Under the pieces are notes generated by a model that made no database searches, had not been told where the DNA came from, and was given only the letters and a program-made list of their open reading frames with translations. The position numbers and the translations under genes were made by a program. Shown here piece by piece: positions 28,103 through 39,002 of a stretch of 64,000 nt of DNA; the stretch's first letter is position 1; each line of letters opens with the position of its first letter. Source of the stretch: Shewanella cyperi (GTDB lineage: Bacteria > Pseudomonadota > Gammaproteobacteria > Enterobacterales > Shewanellaceae). The stretch spans positions 2,003,501-2,067,500 of the forward strand of contig NZ_CP071501.1 in the NCBI RefSeq assembly GCF_017354985.1. The letters are read 5' to 3'.

Positions 28103-29215
28103 ATGATAATTGGTGTACCAAAGGAAATCAAAAACCATGAATATCGTGTTGGTATGGTTCCATCAAGCGTTCGTGAACTGACGCTCAAGGGTCATCAGGT
28201 TTTTGTCGAAACCAATGCCGGTAACGGAATTGGCTTCACCGATCAGGATTATATCGATGCAGGCGCCGCCATTCTGGGCACTGCAGCCGAAGTCTTTGCC
28301 AAAGCTGAAATGATTGTAAAGGTTAAAGAGCCACAAGCGGTTGAGCGCGCCATGCTGCGCCACGACCAAATTCTCTTTACCTATCTGCACCTGGCTCCCG
28401 ATTTGCCACAGACCGAAGAGCTGGTGCAAAGCGGTGCCGTGTGTATCGCTTATGAAACCGTAACCGACGACCGTGGTGGTCTGCCACTGCTGGCCCCCAT
28501 GTCTGAAGTTGCCGGTCGTATGTCTATCCAGGCCGGTGCCATGGCGCTGGAAAAATCTGCCGGTGGCCGCGGTATGCTGCTCGGTGGTGTCCCAGGCGTT
28601 GAACCTGCCAAGGTTGTCATTATAGGTGGCGGCATGGTGGGTACCAATGCGGCCCAGATGGCTGTAGGTATGGGTGCCGATGTTGTGGTACTGGACCGCT
28701 CTATCGATGCCTTGCGTCGTCTGAACGTACAGTTCGGCTCAGCGGTTAAGGCTGTGTATTCCACTGCCGATGCTATTGAGCGTCATGTACTGGAAGCCGA
28801 TTTGGTTATCGGTGGCGTATTGATTCCCGGTGCCGCTGCGCCCAAGTTGGTTACTGCCGACATGATCAAGCGCATGAAGCCAGGCTCTGCCATTGTGGAC
28901 GTGGCTATCGACCAGGGCGGCTGTGTGGAAACTTCCCACGCGACTACTCACCAGGATCCAACCTACATAGTTGATGACGTGGTGCACTACTGCGTAGCCA
29001 ACATGCCTGGTGCCGTGGCCCGTACTTCAACCTTCGCGTTGAACAACGCCACCCTGCCCTACATCCTCAAACTGGCGAACATGGGTTACCGTGAAGCCCT
29101 GCTGGCGGATAAGCATCTGCTGAATGGTTTGAACGTGATGCACGGCAAAGTGACCTGTAAGGAAGTGGCTGAAGCCCACAACCTGCCTTACGCAGCGCCA
29201 AGCACTCTGCTGTAA
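28103..29215 (+). CDS. ald: Alanine dehydrogenase
   Basis: NAD-dependent enzyme interconverting L-alanine and pyruvate plus ammonia (370 residues, the usual length). Visible features: MIIGVPKEIKNHEYRVG, substrate lysine in MIVKVKEPQ, the nucleotide-binding GGGMVGTNAAQMA and IDQGGCVETS. Faces lrp across a shared control region, so alanine-responsive regulation by Lrp is likely. The ATG follows GAGG by 8 bases. Confidence 0.97.
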   Translation: MIIGVPKEIKNHEYRVGMVPSSVRELTLKGHQVFVETNAGNGIGFTDQDYIDAGAAILGTAAEVFAKAEMIVKVKEPQAVERAMLRHDQILFTYLHLAPDLPQTEELVQSGAVCIAYETVTDDRGGLPLLAPMSEVAGRMSIQAGAMALEKSAGGRGMLLGGVPGVEPAKVVIIGGGMVGTNAAQMAVGMGADVVVLDRSIDALRRLNVQFGSAVKAVYSTADAIERHVLEADLVIGGVLIPGAAAPKLVTADMIKRMKPGSAIVDVAIDQGGCVETSHATTHQDPTYIVDDVVHYCVANMPGAVARTSTFALNNATLPYILKLANMGYREALLADKHLLNGLNVMHGKVTCKEVAEAHNLPYAAPSTLL

Positions 29216-29232
29216 GTCAGACCGTCGAATGA

Positions 29233-30333
<1,101 letters not shown>

Positions 30334-30348
30334 TTTCAGTGTGCGGTG

Positions 30349-30377
30349 AAAAAACCGGTGCCATGCACCGGTTTTTT
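30349..30377 (+). terminator. Terminator after trxB
   Basis: AAAACCGGTGC-CAT-GCACCGGTTTTTT, 15 bases past the stop codon. Confidence 0.88.
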
Positions 30378-30414
30378 ATTGCCACCATGTCACTGGCGGC
30401 GATAGAGCAAAAAC

Positions 30415-30442
30415 GAAAAAAGGGACCAGAGGTCCCTTTTTC
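30415..30442 (-). terminator. Terminator after rplT
   Basis: Minus strand AAAAAGGGACC-TCT-GGTCCCTTTTTT, 17 bases past the rplT stop, ending the thrS-infC-rpmI-rplT operon. Confidence 0.88.
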
Positions 30443-30459
30443 AATTCCACTCAAACCAA

Positions 30460-30819
30460 TTACTTGGTCAGAGCTTCTTTTGCCTTTTCAACCAGAGTTG
30501 CAAATACAACTTTGTCGAATACAGCGATGTCGGCCAGGATCTTACGATCGATCTCGATAGAAGCCTTCTTCAGACCGTTGATGAAACGGCTGTAAGACAG
30601 ACCATTCTGACGAGAGGCAGCATTGATACGTGCAATCCACAGTTGACGGAATTGACGTTTCTTCTGACGACGGTCACGGTAAGCATATTGACCAGCCTTG
30701 GTAACTGCCTGTACCGCTACGCGATAAGTACGCGAACGGGCACCGTAGTAACCTTTGGCAAGCTTCAGAACCTTCTTGTGACGAGCACGTGCGGTAACAC
30801 CACGCTTAACTCTTGGCAT
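30460..30819 (-). CDS. rplT: 50S ribosomal protein L20
   Basis: 119-residue basic protein, [33 protein letters not shown] onward matching L20 (118 residues in E. coli). It binds 23S rRNA early in assembly and represses its own operon by binding the rpmI leader in E. coli. It follows rpmI by 17 bp. Confidence 0.98.
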   Translation of the reverse strand: MPRVKRGVTARARHKKVLKLAKGYYGARSRTYRVAVQAVTKAGQYAYRDRRQKKRQFRQLWIARINAASRQNGLSYSRFINGLKKASIEIDRKILADIAVFDKVVFATLVEKAKEALTK

Positions 30820-30836
30820 TTTCTATCTCTCCTAAA

Positions 30837-31031
30837 TTAAGCGTATGGCAGTTGACGCGCGATTGCTGGAACGTCGGCTTTGGCAACCAGGCATTTGGCG
30901 CGCAGATGGCGCTTACGCTTGGTGCTCTTCTTGGTCAGGATGTGACGCAGGTGGGCTTGCTTGCGCTTGAAACCATTGGCGGTTTTCTTAAAACGCTTCG
31001 CAACGCCGCGGTCAGTTTTCATTTTTGGCAT
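30837..31031 (-). CDS. rpmI: 50S ribosomal protein L35
   Basis: 64-residue basic protein ([42 protein letters not shown] core) of the large subunit. It lies between infC and rplT in the conserved order; a 12-bp perfect hairpin sits in its leader. Confidence 0.98.
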   Translation of the reverse strand: MPKMKTDRGVAKRFKKTANGFKRKQAHLRHILTKKSTKRKRHLRAKCLVAKADVPAIARQLPYA

Positions 31032-31073
31032 GACTACAAACTCCGCATTGGGATGTTAATAAAACGTAAGGCG

Positions 31074-31099
31074 AACAGGCCTTCCGAGGAAGGCCTGTT
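31074..31099 (-). promoter_or_regulatory. Perfect hairpin in the infC-rpmI leader
   Basis: AACAGGCCTTCC-TC-GGAAGGCCTGTT on the minus strand, a 12-bp perfect inverted repeat with no immediate T run (CGCCTTACGTTTTATT follows). It lies between the infC stop and the rpmI ATG, where E. coli L20 regulates L35. An attenuator, processing site or L20-binding structure are all possible. Confidence 0.6.
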
Positions 31100-31116
31100 A
31101 CTTTCAACTTGCCCTA

Positions 31117-31656
31117 CTATTTCTTTTTGGGTGCCAGCACCATGATGGCTTGGCGGCCTTCCATTTTCGGGAAGGACTCGACAACCGCATACTCTTCCAA
31201 ATCGGCCTTGATACGGTTCAACAGATCCATACCCAGGTTTTGGTGTGCCATTTCGCGACCCCGGAAACGCAGCGTGATTTTCGCTTTGTCACCGTCTTCA
31301 AGAAAACGAATCAGGTTGCGTAGTTTTACCTGATAGTCGTTTTCGTCAGTTCCAGGACGGAATTTGATTTCCTTAACCTGGACCTGCTTTTGCTTCTTCT
31401 TCTGTTCTTTTTGTGCTTTCGACTTATCGAACAGATATTTACCGTAGTCCATTATACGACAGACTGGAGGTTCTGCATTAGGACTGATCTCAACGAGATC
31501 GACTCCGGCTTCATCGGCCAACTCTTGAGCTTCTCTGATGCTGACTACACCAATAGCTTCACCATCAATGCCGGTTAAACGCACCTCAGGTACGCCGGTA
31601 ATTTCTTCATTGATTCTGTTCGGGGCCGATTGACGCCCTGCTTTTTTGATCTTTAT
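31117..31656 (-). CDS. infC: Translation initiation factor IF-3, with an inferred AUA start
   Basis: IF-3 of 179 residues (E. coli 180) that blocks premature 50S joining and checks start codons. The body [47 protein letters not shown] and [19 protein letters not shown] is clear. The first in-frame ATG/GTG would begin at R-L-T-G, losing about 25 conserved N-terminal residues. Continuing upstream in frame reaches ATA-AAG, eight bases after GGAGG, giving an N-terminus that aligns residue for residue to E. coli's 16 (both have P12-N13-R14-I15-N16). A rare start codon fits the known IF-3 autoregulation at AUU in E. coli. The thrS stop lies 4 bases upstream, and the Shine-Dalgarno is within the last thrS codons. 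Confidence 0.9.
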   Translation of the reverse strand: MKIKKAGRQSAPNRINEEITGVPEVRLTGIDGEAIGVVSIREAQELADEAGVDLVEISPNAEPPVCRIMDYGKYLFDKSKAQKEQKKKQKQVQVKEIKFRPGTDENDYQVKLRNLIRFLEDGDKAKITLRFRGREMAHQNLGMDLLNRIKADLEEYAVVESFPKMEGRQAIMVLAPKKK

Positions 31657-31659
31657 GAC

Positions 31660-33588
31660 CTAATCCTCCAACAATTTGAGACTACGATGCGAAATTTGTT
31701 CTTTTACCTTGGAAGCGAATAACTCTATCGACATCTTTCCAAGATCGACCCCGTCACGGGTTCGCACCGCGATTTCCCTGTTCTCCATTTCCTGGTCACC
31801 GACCACCAACAGATAAGGGACACGCCTTAAGGTGTGCTCGCGTATTTTAAAGCCAATTTTCTCATTCCTCAAGTCTTTAGATGCACGAATGCCCTGTTCT
31901 TTGAAGAATTTGACAACTTCTTCAACATAATCAGACTGCTTGTCCGTTATGTTCATCACAACAACCTGCATAGGCGCCAGCCAGGTTGGGAAGCGACCAG
32001 CATATTCTTCTATGAGAATGCCGATAAAACGCTCCAAAGAGCCCAAAATGGCACGGTGGATCATCACTGGTGTCTGACGACTGTTATCTTCGGCCACATA
32101 GGTGGCACCCAAACGGCCAGGCAAGGCGTAATCCAGTTGCACTGTGCCGCACTGCCAAGCGCGGTCAAGGCAGTCGTGCAGGGTAAATTCAATCTTGGGT
32201 CCGTAGAAGGCACCTTCGCCCGGCAGGATTTCGAAACTGATGCCGTTGGCATTGAGCGCTTCAATCAGGGCTGATTCTGCCCTGTCCCACATGGCATCGT
32301 CACCAATGCGCTTTTCCGGACGGGTAGACAGCTTGACCACAATGTTCTGGAAACCAAAGGTGGAGTATGTGTCATAGACCATCTTGATACAGGCGCTCAC
32401 CTCGGTCTGCACCTGCTCTTCGGTACAGAAGATATGGGCATCATCCTGGGTAAAGCCACGGACCCGCATCAAGCCGTGCAGCGAACCTGATGGCTCATTG
32501 CGGTGACAGCAACCGAATTCCGCCATACGCAGCGGCAGATCGCGGTAGGACTTCAACCCCTGGTTGAAAATCTGCACGTGACCCGGGCAGTTCATCGGCT
32601 TGATGGCATATTCACGGGCTTCACTGCTGGTGGTGAACATGGCATCAGCGTATTTGTCCCAGTGACCGGAACGCTCCCAGAGCACCCTGTCCATCATGAA
32701 CGGACCTTTTACCTCATCATACACATACTCATTGAGCTTGTGACGCACGAAGGTTTCCAATTCGCGGAAAATGCTCCAGCCATCGTTGTGCCAGAACACC
32801 ATTCCCGGTGCTTCTTCCTGCATATGGTACAGGTCGAGCTGCTTACCAATCTTACGATGGTCGCGTTTGGCCGCTTCTTCCAGACGGGCTAGGTGGGTGC
32901 TGAGGGCTTTCTTGTCACCCCAGGCGGTACCGTAGATGCGTTGCAGCATCTTGTTGTCGGAGTTACCGCGCCAGTAGGCACCGGCCACACTCATCAGTTT
33001 GAAATGATGGCAGAAACGCATATTGGGCACGTGGGGACCACGGCACATATCTGTGTATTCTTCGTGATGGTACAGGGCCGGGGTGGCATCCTTGGCGATA
33101 TTCTCGTCCAGGATTGCCATCTTGTACGACTCACCGCGGCTTTCAAAGGTGTCACGGGCTTCCTGCCAGCTCACCACGCGTTTGATCACGTTGTAATCTG
33201 TTTTGGCCAGTTCCAGCATGCGCTTTTCCAGCGCGTCCAGATCATCCTGATGCAGCTTGTGGTCCAGGTCCACATCATAGTAGAAGCCGTTGTCGATCAC
33301 AGGACCAATGGCCATCTTGGTTTCGGGCCACAGTTGCTTGATAGCATGACCGAGCAAGTGCGCACAGGAGTGACGCAATATCTCCAGGCCCTCTTCATCC
33401 TTGGTGGTGATGATGGATAAGGTGGCGTCGTCGGTTATCAGATCACAGGCATCTTTCAGTTCGCCATTAACGCGACCGGCAATACAGGCCTTTGCGAGAC
33501 CAGGGCCTATGTCGGCGGCAACATCCAGAGTGGATACGGGATTGGCAAACACACGTTGGCTGCCATCAGGAAGTGTAATTACGGGCAT
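31660..33588 (-). CDS. thrS: Threonyl-tRNA synthetase
   Basis: Class II synthetase of 642 residues, the same length as E. coli ThrS: TGS domain (1-63), editing domain with [17 protein letters not shown] and the zinc/editing residues, catalytic core with the Zn-binding Cys in [10 protein letters not shown], and an anticodon-binding C-terminal domain. A 242-bp leader separates it from the divergent pteridine reductase gene; E. coli thrS has a translational operator there, not recognisable by eye here. Confidence 0.98.
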   Translation of the reverse strand: MPVITLPDGSQRVFANPVSTLDVAADIGPGLAKACIAGRVNGELKDACDLITDDATLSIITTKDEEGLEILRHSCAHLLGHAIKQLWPETKMAIGPVIDNGFYYDVDLDHKLHQDDLDALEKRMLELAKTDYNVIKRVVSWQEARDTFESRGESYKMAILDENIAKDATPALYHHEEYTDMCRGPHVPNMRFCHHFKLMSVAGAYWRGNSDNKMLQRIYGTAWGDKKALSTHLARLEEAAKRDHRKIGKQLDLYHMQEEAPGMVFWHNDGWSIFRELETFVRHKLNEYVYDEVKGPFMMDRVLWERSGHWDKYADAMFTTSSEAREYAIKPMNCPGHVQIFNQGLKSYRDLPLRMAEFGCCHRNEPSGSLHGLMRVRGFTQDDAHIFCTEEQVQTEVSACIKMVYDTYSTFGFQNIVVKLSTRPEKRIGDDAMWDRAESALIEALNANGISFEILPGEGAFYGPKIEFTLHDCLDRAWQCGTVQLDYALPGRLGATYVAEDNSRQTPVMIHRAILGSLERFIGILIEEYAGRFPTWLAPMQVVVMNITDKQSDYVEEVVKFFKEQGIRASKDLRNEKIGFKIREHTLRRVPYLLVVGDQEMENREIAVRTRDGVDLGKMSIELFASKVKEQISHRSLKLLED

Positions 33589-33830
33589 GAATAGTCCTTT
33601 TTCCAGTGGTGACCCACACGCAGGGCCACATGGGCATTAAAATGAAAAACATCCGAAGGGTAAGGCAGTACAGGAGCCTTGATGCCGTTTCCGGATGTTG
33701 AATGATAAGTTTACGGCATAGGCGCTATCGGCACAAGCAAACCGGCAGCTTGCTATGCTTGAGAGTCTAAGGGGTGCGGAGTAAGCTTGCCCGACTTAAG
33801 TTTTTGAATATCTGTGATTAGGAGATTTAT

Positions 33831-34565
33831 ATGCAGCATTGGGCACTGATCACCGGAGGCAGCCGCCGCATCGGCGCTGCCATAGCGCGCAATCTCCATG
33901 GGGCCGGCTACAATGTGGCGCTCCACTATCATGAGTCGGCAGAGGAAGCCACCGCCCTCGCCGCCCACTTCAACAGCATACGCCAGGGCTCCTGTCGCAC
34001 CTTTCGGGCAGATCTTGCCGATGCCGCTGAGCTCGACAGCCTTATCGACCAGGTCAAGCAGCTCTCCGGACTGAAGGTACTGGTCAACAACGCCGCTGTG
34101 TTTAGCACAGATGCCCGGCCTTTTTCCCGGGTTCAGGCATCATCGATACTGAATACCAACTTGCTGGCACCCTATGCTCTGGCCACGGCTCTTGCCCCCC
34201 AGTTGGCACAGCAACTTGGGGTGGTCATCAACCTGCTGGATATCCATGGCCGTCGCCCGCTGAAGGGCCATGGCCTATACTCTATATCAAAGGCAGCGCT
34301 GGAAATGGCGACCCTGTCTCTGGCCCAGGAGCTGGCCCCTTCCGTGAGGGTGAATGGCGTGGCACCGGGCGCCATATTGTGGCCCGAAACCAGTGATGGA
34401 CAGGCGGTACAGCAGGTGTTGGGGCAAATACCATTGAGTCGTGCGGGAGAGCCTGAAGATATCGCCCGGACGGTGCGCTTCCTTGTAGAGGCCCCCTATA
34501 TCAGCGGGCAAGTGATAGCAGTGGATGGAGGTCGCAGTGCCTGTGGCTTCCAGGGAGCAGGATGA
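33831..34565 (+). CDS. Pteridine reductase-type SDR (PTR1/FolM-like)
   Basis: A 244-residue short-chain dehydrogenase. The cofactor loop is TGGSRRIGAAIA (residues 8-19) with paired arginines typical of NADPH-dependent pteridine reductases, the catalytic YSISKAALEM (Tyr and Lys) and the nucleotide-binding NNAAVF are intact. Probable role: reduction of dihydropterins or dihydrofolate-type substrates; the exact substrate cannot be read. The stop overlaps the following gene start (ATGATG), so the two are co-expressed. Confidence 0.85.
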   Translation: MQHWALITGGSRRIGAAIARNLHGAGYNVALHYHESAEEATALAAHFNSIRQGSCRTFRADLADAAELDSLIDQVKQLSGLKVLVNNAAVFSTDARPFSRVQASSILNTNLLAPYALATALAPQLAQQLGVVINLLDIHGRRPLKGHGLYSISKAALEMATLSLAQELAPSVRVNGVAPGAILWPETSDGQAVQQVLGQIPLSRAGEPEDIARTVRFLVEAPYISGQVIAVDGGRSACGFQGAG

Positions 34566-34765
34566 TGAAGGTGAAAACCCAGACCATCTGTTGCCCCCAC
34601 TGTGGCCATCATCAGCACATTGATGTTGACGCCAGTGGCGGCGATCAGGATTACTACGACGACTGTCGTATATGTTGCAACCCCATACATCTGCGTATGC
34701 ACATTGACGAGTTGCACCGCAAGATTGAACTCTTTGTCGATGGGGATGACGAACAGCTCTATTGA
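34562..34765 (+). CDS. CPXCG-motif zinc-ribbon-like protein
   Basis: 67-residue protein with CCPHCGHHQ near the N-terminus and CRICCNPIHL in the middle, four or more cysteines arranged as a small zinc site. It matches the CPXCG cysteine-rich family of unknown function. It overlaps the pteridine reductase gene at its start and the opposing ribE end by 7 bp. An acidic C-terminus (FVDGDDEQLY) is a family trait. Confidence 0.85.
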   Translation: MMKVKTQTICCPHCGHHQHIDVDASGGDQDYYDDCRICCNPIHLRMHIDELHRKIELFVDGDDEQLY

Positions 34766-35373
34766 ACTTGGCGGGCAGCCAATACCCGCTCGACCGTATC
34801 TACTATGGTCTGGGTTTGACTGTCGATTTCGATATTGAGCCAATCGCCTTCACTCACCAGAGACAAATTGGTGAGCCTCAGGGTTTCCGGGATTAAATGG
34901 AGCCGGAATTGGTTCCGAGTCACCTCACCCACGGTCAGGCTGCAGCCATTGACGCCGATAAAACCCTTGTAAAGCACGTATTTCATCCACTGTGGCGCCA
35001 GTTCAAGCCTGAGATCTTTCTGCAGTCCATTCATCTGCACCCCGACCACCCTGGCCTTGGTATGTATGTGGCCGGACAGCAGATGCCCGCCAATTTCCTT
35101 TCCGAAGGTCAGCGAGCGTTCAATATTTACCCTGCTGCCTGGAACCAGCGCTGCCAGGTTGGTCAGGCTCAGCGTCTCTTCCATCACATCAAAAAACACC
35201 CTATCATCCTGCCATCCGGTCACTGTCAGGCATACGCCATTGGTGGCAATACTGGCACCCAGGCTCAGATCTTTTCTCAATTCCGGCGGCAAAGAGATTG
35301 CCAGGGTGTTAAGTTTGTCTTTCTTTTGAATGTCCACCACATCGCAGGTGGCTTGCACTATACCCGTAAACAT
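34759..35373 (-). CDS. ribE: Riboflavin synthase alpha chain
   Basis: 204-residue enzyme that dismutates two 6,7-dimethyl-8-ribityllumazines into riboflavin. Two tandem lumazine-binding domains each carry FTGIVQ-like and GGHLLSGHIH or GVNGCSLTVG motifs. I start at MFTGIVQATCDV, the invariant N-terminus; the longer frame runs 13 residues upstream. Divergent from the MATE gene (30 bp). Confidence 0.95.
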   Translation of the reverse strand: MFTGIVQATCDVVDIQKKDKLNTLAISLPPELRKDLSLGASIATNGVCLTVTGWQDDRVFFDVMEETLSLTNLAALVPGSRVNIERSLTFGKEIGGHLLSGHIHTKARVVGVQMNGLQKDLRLELAPQWMKYVLYKGFIGVNGCSLTVGEVTRNQFRLHLIPETLRLTNLSLVSEGDWLNIEIDSQTQTIVDTVERVLAARQVQ

Positions 35374-35403
35374 TTTCTCACTCTGTCGTTGTAGGGCGAA
35401 CCC

Positions 35404-36771
35404 ATGCATCAATCAGGCTTCCAGGCCAAAAAGCTTATTCAACTGGCATTGCCCGTGTTCATTGCCCAAATAACCCAAACCATGATGGGCTTTATTGATA
35501 CCATGATGGCCGGTCGCGTCAGCGCCACGGATATGGCCGCTGTGGCTGTCGGCACCAGCCTGTGGTTGCCTGCCATTCTCTTTGTGCACGGCATGCTGAT
35601 GGCCTTTACGCCCTTGTTTTCACATTACCACGGTGCCGACGATTCGAAATCCATCCGTCCGCTGGCATTCCAGGCGGCCTATATTGCCACAATTGGCGCC
35701 ATCGGCGTGATGCTGTTTTTGGGCTCAGCGTCCTTATTGCTCGATAAGATGGACCTGGAGCCGCTGTTGCAGGCGCAGTCCGAAGGATACCTCAACGCCA
35801 TTCTCTGGGGCGCCCCGGCCTATGTGCTGTACCAGGTGCTTCGCGGTGTCAGTGAAGGGATTTCCTATACCCTGCCAACCATGGTCATAGGCTTTATTGG
35901 CCTGGCGGTGAATATCCCGGCCAACTACATCTTCATATACGGCAAGTTCGGCATGCCCGCAATGGGAGGCGCCGGGTGCGGGGTCGCCACCGCACTGGTG
36001 TTTTGGGCCATGTTGCTGGCCATGACAGTCTACATGCAAGTGCATCGCAAATTCGCTGAGGTTAAGCCATTGGGAAGTTGGCATCGGCCCCATGGAAAAA
36101 CCCTGTGGCAAATGCTTAAACTGGGTATGCCTATTGCCATGGCGCTGTTTTTCGAGGTCAGTCTGTTTGCCATAATCGCCCTGCTGCTCGCCCCTCTGGG
36201 AGCAACCGTGGTTGCGGGCCACCAGATTGCCCTGAATTTCTCGGCCATGGTCTTTATGCTGCCTTTGTCGGTCGGCATCGCCGTTTCTATCCGGGTTGGT
36301 TACTATCTGGGGCGCGAGCAGACCGATACCGCGATACTGGTCACCAGGGTGGGCTTAACGCTGGGGTTTGTATTGGCGGCCTGTACTGCTTTGATGACCG
36401 TGCTGCTGCGATATGATATCGCCCGGCTGTATAACTCTGAGCCCGAGGTGGTAGCCCTTGCCGGCAGCCTGATGCTGATGGCCGCCCTGTACCAGTTGTC
36501 AGACTCGGTGCAGGTGGTGGCTGCCGCAGCCCTTCGTGGTTATAAAGATACCCGCAGCGCTTTTGGGATCACCCTGATTTCCTATTGGGGCGTTGGTATG
36601 AGCCTGGGCTATGTGCTCGGCTATACCGACCTGCTGGTTCCTGCTATGGGGGCCCATGGTTTCTGGACCGGTCTTATCGCCGGCTTGACCACTGCGGCAA
36701 TACTGTTTGCTATTCGATTGAGATCCATACAAAAAAGCGGCAGACGTTTCGAATTCACCTCCGGCCACTGA
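35404..36771 (+). CDS. MATE-family multidrug efflux protein (NorM-like)
   Basis: A 455-residue, about 12-helix Na+- or H+-driven exporter. Conserved features include QTMMGFIDTMMAGRVSATDMAAVAVGTSLW in helix 1-2 and the internal duplication (ALFFEVSLFAI...GHQIALNFSAMVFM). Relatives such as NorM expel fluoroquinolones and cationic dyes; the substrate here is not evident. Followed by a 141-bp gap containing the tRNA-Val promoter. Confidence 0.9.
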   Translation: MHQSGFQAKKLIQLALPVFIAQITQTMMGFIDTMMAGRVSATDMAAVAVGTSLWLPAILFVHGMLMAFTPLFSHYHGADDSKSIRPLAFQAAYIATIGAIGVMLFLGSASLLLDKMDLEPLLQAQSEGYLNAILWGAPAYVLYQVLRGVSEGISYTLPTMVIGFIGLAVNIPANYIFIYGKFGMPAMGGAGCGVATALVFWAMLLAMTVYMQVHRKFAEVKPLGSWHRPHGKTLWQMLKLGMPIAMALFFEVSLFAIIALLLAPLGATVVAGHQIALNFSAMVFMLPLSVGIAVSIRVGYYLGREQTDTAILVTRVGLTLGFVLAACTALMTVLLRYDIARLYNSEPEVVALAGSLMLMAALYQLSDSVQVVAAAALRGYKDTRSAFGITLISYWGVGMSLGYVLGYTDLLVPAMGAHGFWTGLIAGLTTAAILFAIRLRSIQKSGRRFEFTSGH

Positions 36772-36852
36772 CTGTCTTTGGCTGAATTTAAATTCAATTG
36801 GCGCCCTGTTGCGCAGCAAATCACCATTTAAGCGATTTTTGATGATTTTTGC

Positions 36853-36882
36853 TTGCATGCCTGGCACCGGGCCACTTAATAT
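36853..36882 (+). promoter_or_regulatory. Probable promoter of the tRNA-Val pair
   Basis: TTGCAT, then an 18-bp spacer and TAATAT, followed by a GC-rich discriminator (AGCGCTCG) typical of stringently controlled stable-RNA promoters, 30 bases before the first tRNA. Confidence 0.5.
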
Positions 36883-36912
36883 AGCGCTCGTTCGCTGCCA
36901 AGGCGACAATGT

Positions 36913-36989
36913 ACACCCGTAGCTCAGCTGGTTAGAGCACTACCTTGACATGGTAGGGGTCGGTGGTTCGAGTCCACTCGGGTGTACCA
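36913..36989 (+). tRNA. tRNA-Val (GAC anticodon), copy 1
   Basis: 77 nt with encoded CCA. Acceptor ACACCCG pairs with CGGGTGT, the D loop is AGCTCAGCTGGTTAGAGC, the anticodon stem-loop CTACCTTGACATGGTAG gives anticodon GAC, and the T loop is GTTCGAGTC. Confidence 0.97.
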
Positions 36990-37026
36990 CTCTCTTCACA
37001 GAGTCAAAAAGTGAAAGTCATGCGAT

Positions 37027-37103
37027 ACACCCGTAGCTCAGCTGGTTAGAGCACTACCTTGACATGGTAGGGGTCGGTGGTTCGAGTCCACTCGGGTGTA
37101 CCA
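37027..37103 (+). tRNA. tRNA-Val (GAC anticodon), copy 2
   Basis: Identical in sequence to the copy 37 bp upstream; both probably come from one transcript ending at the terminator at 37108. Confidence 0.97.
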
Positions 37104-37107
37104 ATCA

Positions 37108-37131
37108 AACCTGCATATTGCAGGTTTTTTT
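37108..37131 (+). terminator. Terminator after the tRNA-Val pair
   Basis: AACCTGCA-TAT-TGCAGGTTTTTTT, directly after the second CCA. Confidence 0.85.
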
Positions 37132-37245
37132 GTGCCTGCAAATCCTGCCGTTCCCCCTTCTCCATTCCTGACTTTCTACGCCAGACCTTCCCGAGCTGAC
37201 CAAGCGACTACAATTAAGGTCATTATGGTTAAATGAGATGACATC

Positions 37246-38877
37246 ATGTTCACCAGCCTCAGAACCCGATTCAGTCTGCTGTTTATTGTTCTGACCCTGT
37301 CCCTGCTGTTACTCAGTGTCATAGACGAGTGGCGCAGCAACCATACCGCACGACTTGCAACGGCCCTGGGCACCCAGTTCAACCCGGCCATTTCGGCGGT
37401 ACTCAATGCCGATCGAGACTTGTATCAGGCGCGCCTGGCGGAATTGCAACTGATGACCATTGCCCAGCGCACCGATGCCCGTCAAAAGCAGCTGGACAGC
37501 ATAGCGGAAAATCTGGAGCAGGCCAGCGACCGGATGGAGCAATTCCGCACTTTGCTGAGCGAATTTACCGAGGTGCAACAGGCTACCCGAGGCTTTGATG
37601 CAGCGTTCCGGAAATGGCAGCAGGATCTCGATACCAGCATAGCTCTGGCCGAAAAGGGCGCTATCGATGAGGCTCTGGCCCACTATAAAGACGTTTCCGG
37701 GAAAAACTTTTCAGCCCTGCGGGACATATACAACGCCGCGGGAGAAGCTGCCGACAACCAGGCACAGGACCTCGCCGCGACCGGTAATAGCGGTGCCGAA
37801 CGCAGCGGCTGGATTTCGCGTACCATCACCTTAATCCTGGCCCTGTTATCACTGCTAATTGCTTACATGGGCCCCAAATACCTGGTTGAAAACCTGGCGG
37901 CCATTACGAACAAGGTGCACTCACTGGCACGTGGTGACGGCGATTTGACCCAAAGAATTGGCATTGCCCGCCAGGATGAAATCGGTACCCTGGCCCGGGC
38001 CATTGATGACTTTATAGAGCAACTGCAACAGATGGTGGCGGCTGTGGTGGCCAATGCCGACACCCTCGGAAGTGAACTGCAAACCCTCGACAAGGTATCG
38101 GCCCACACTGTTGAGCTGACCCATAAGCAGGGGCAGTCGATTGAATTGGTGGCGACGGCGGTTAATCAAATGGGCGCCACGGTGCGGGAAGTGGCGGAAA
38201 ATGCTCAGCAAACCGCTGCCGAATTGAATCAGGTCCGGAGTCAAACCCAGGCAGGACAGAAGGTGCTGGAGCATTCCGTCGCCAAAATAGGCCAGCTGGC
38301 CGACGCCATTAATCATGCCGCCAAGGTCATAGGAGAACTTGAAAGCACCTCGGAAAACATAACCTCAGTGCTGCATGTGATCCGCGACATTGCTGAACAA
38401 ACCAATCTGCTGGCACTCAATGCGGCCATTGAAGCCGCCCGAGCCGGAGAGCAGGGTCGCGGCTTTGCTGTGGTGGCCGATGAGGTCAGAACCCTCGCCA
38501 GTCGCACCGAAAAATCCACCGAGGACATTCAGCGTATGATCGCCGCCTTGCAAGCCGGCGTGACCAGTGCCGTTGCCGGGATAAGTAAAGGCACAGGCCT
38601 GGTGGAAGAGACTGTTGGCCTGAGTGACGAGGCCAAGCGTGCCCTGGCGCAAATCAGCGAGGCCACGGAGCGTGTCGGCGATATGTCTGCACATACGGCA
38701 ACCGCCACCGAAGAACAAAGTCAGGTCACAGAGGATATCAATCGCAACCTGAGCGAACTGTCAGAGTTGAGTCACAATACCGTCGCTCTGGTGGACGACA
38801 GTCAATCCAGCGCCAACCGCGCCGGAACCCTTGGGCAACAGCTCAGGCAACAGGTGGCCAGATTCAAGATCCGCTGA
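37246..38877 (+). CDS. Methyl-accepting chemotaxis protein
   Basis: 543-residue transmembrane chemoreceptor: N-terminal signal anchor (about 8-26, [17 protein letters not shown]), a periplasmic sensor region of about 165 residues with mostly helical, charged composition, a second helix (about 194-210), a HAMP domain, and the signalling domain with the invariant hairpin tip [35 protein letters not shown]. The ligand is unknown. It stands alone with its own promoter region downstream of tRNA-Val. Confidence 0.93.
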   Translation: MFTSLRTRFSLLFIVLTLSLLLLSVIDEWRSNHTARLATALGTQFNPAISAVLNADRDLYQARLAELQLMTIAQRTDARQKQLDSIAENLEQASDRMEQFRTLLSEFTEVQQATRGFDAAFRKWQQDLDTSIALAEKGAIDEALAHYKDVSGKNFSALRDIYNAAGEAADNQAQDLAATGNSGAERSGWISRTITLILALLSLLIAYMGPKYLVENLAAITNKVHSLARGDGDLTQRIGIARQDEIGTLARAIDDFIEQLQQMVAAVVANADTLGSELQTLDKVSAHTVELTHKQGQSIELVATAVNQMGATVREVAENAQQTAAELNQVRSQTQAGQKVLEHSVAKIGQLADAINHAAKVIGELESTSENITSVLHVIRDIAEQTNLLALNAAIEAARAGEQGRGFAVVADEVRTLASRTEKSTEDIQRMIAALQAGVTSAVAGISKGTGLVEETVGLSDEAKRALAQISEATERVGDMSAHTATATEEQSQVTEDINRNLSELSELSHNTVALVDDSQSSANRAGTLGQQLRQQVARFKIR

Positions 38878-39002
38878 GCGGGAAAGACGGGACAATTAAT
38901 TTCCAGATAACGGATTTAGCTCAACTTTTGTCATATTGCCCCTACCCCTTGGCTGTGAAATCATAGGCTTTCGGCATATTGCCTGCTAAGACATGGACCG
39001 CT

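Noticed and set aside
35374..35403. An FMN riboswitch before ribE
   Set aside because: The ribE start lies only 30 bp from the divergent MATE gene, too short for the FMN aptamer.
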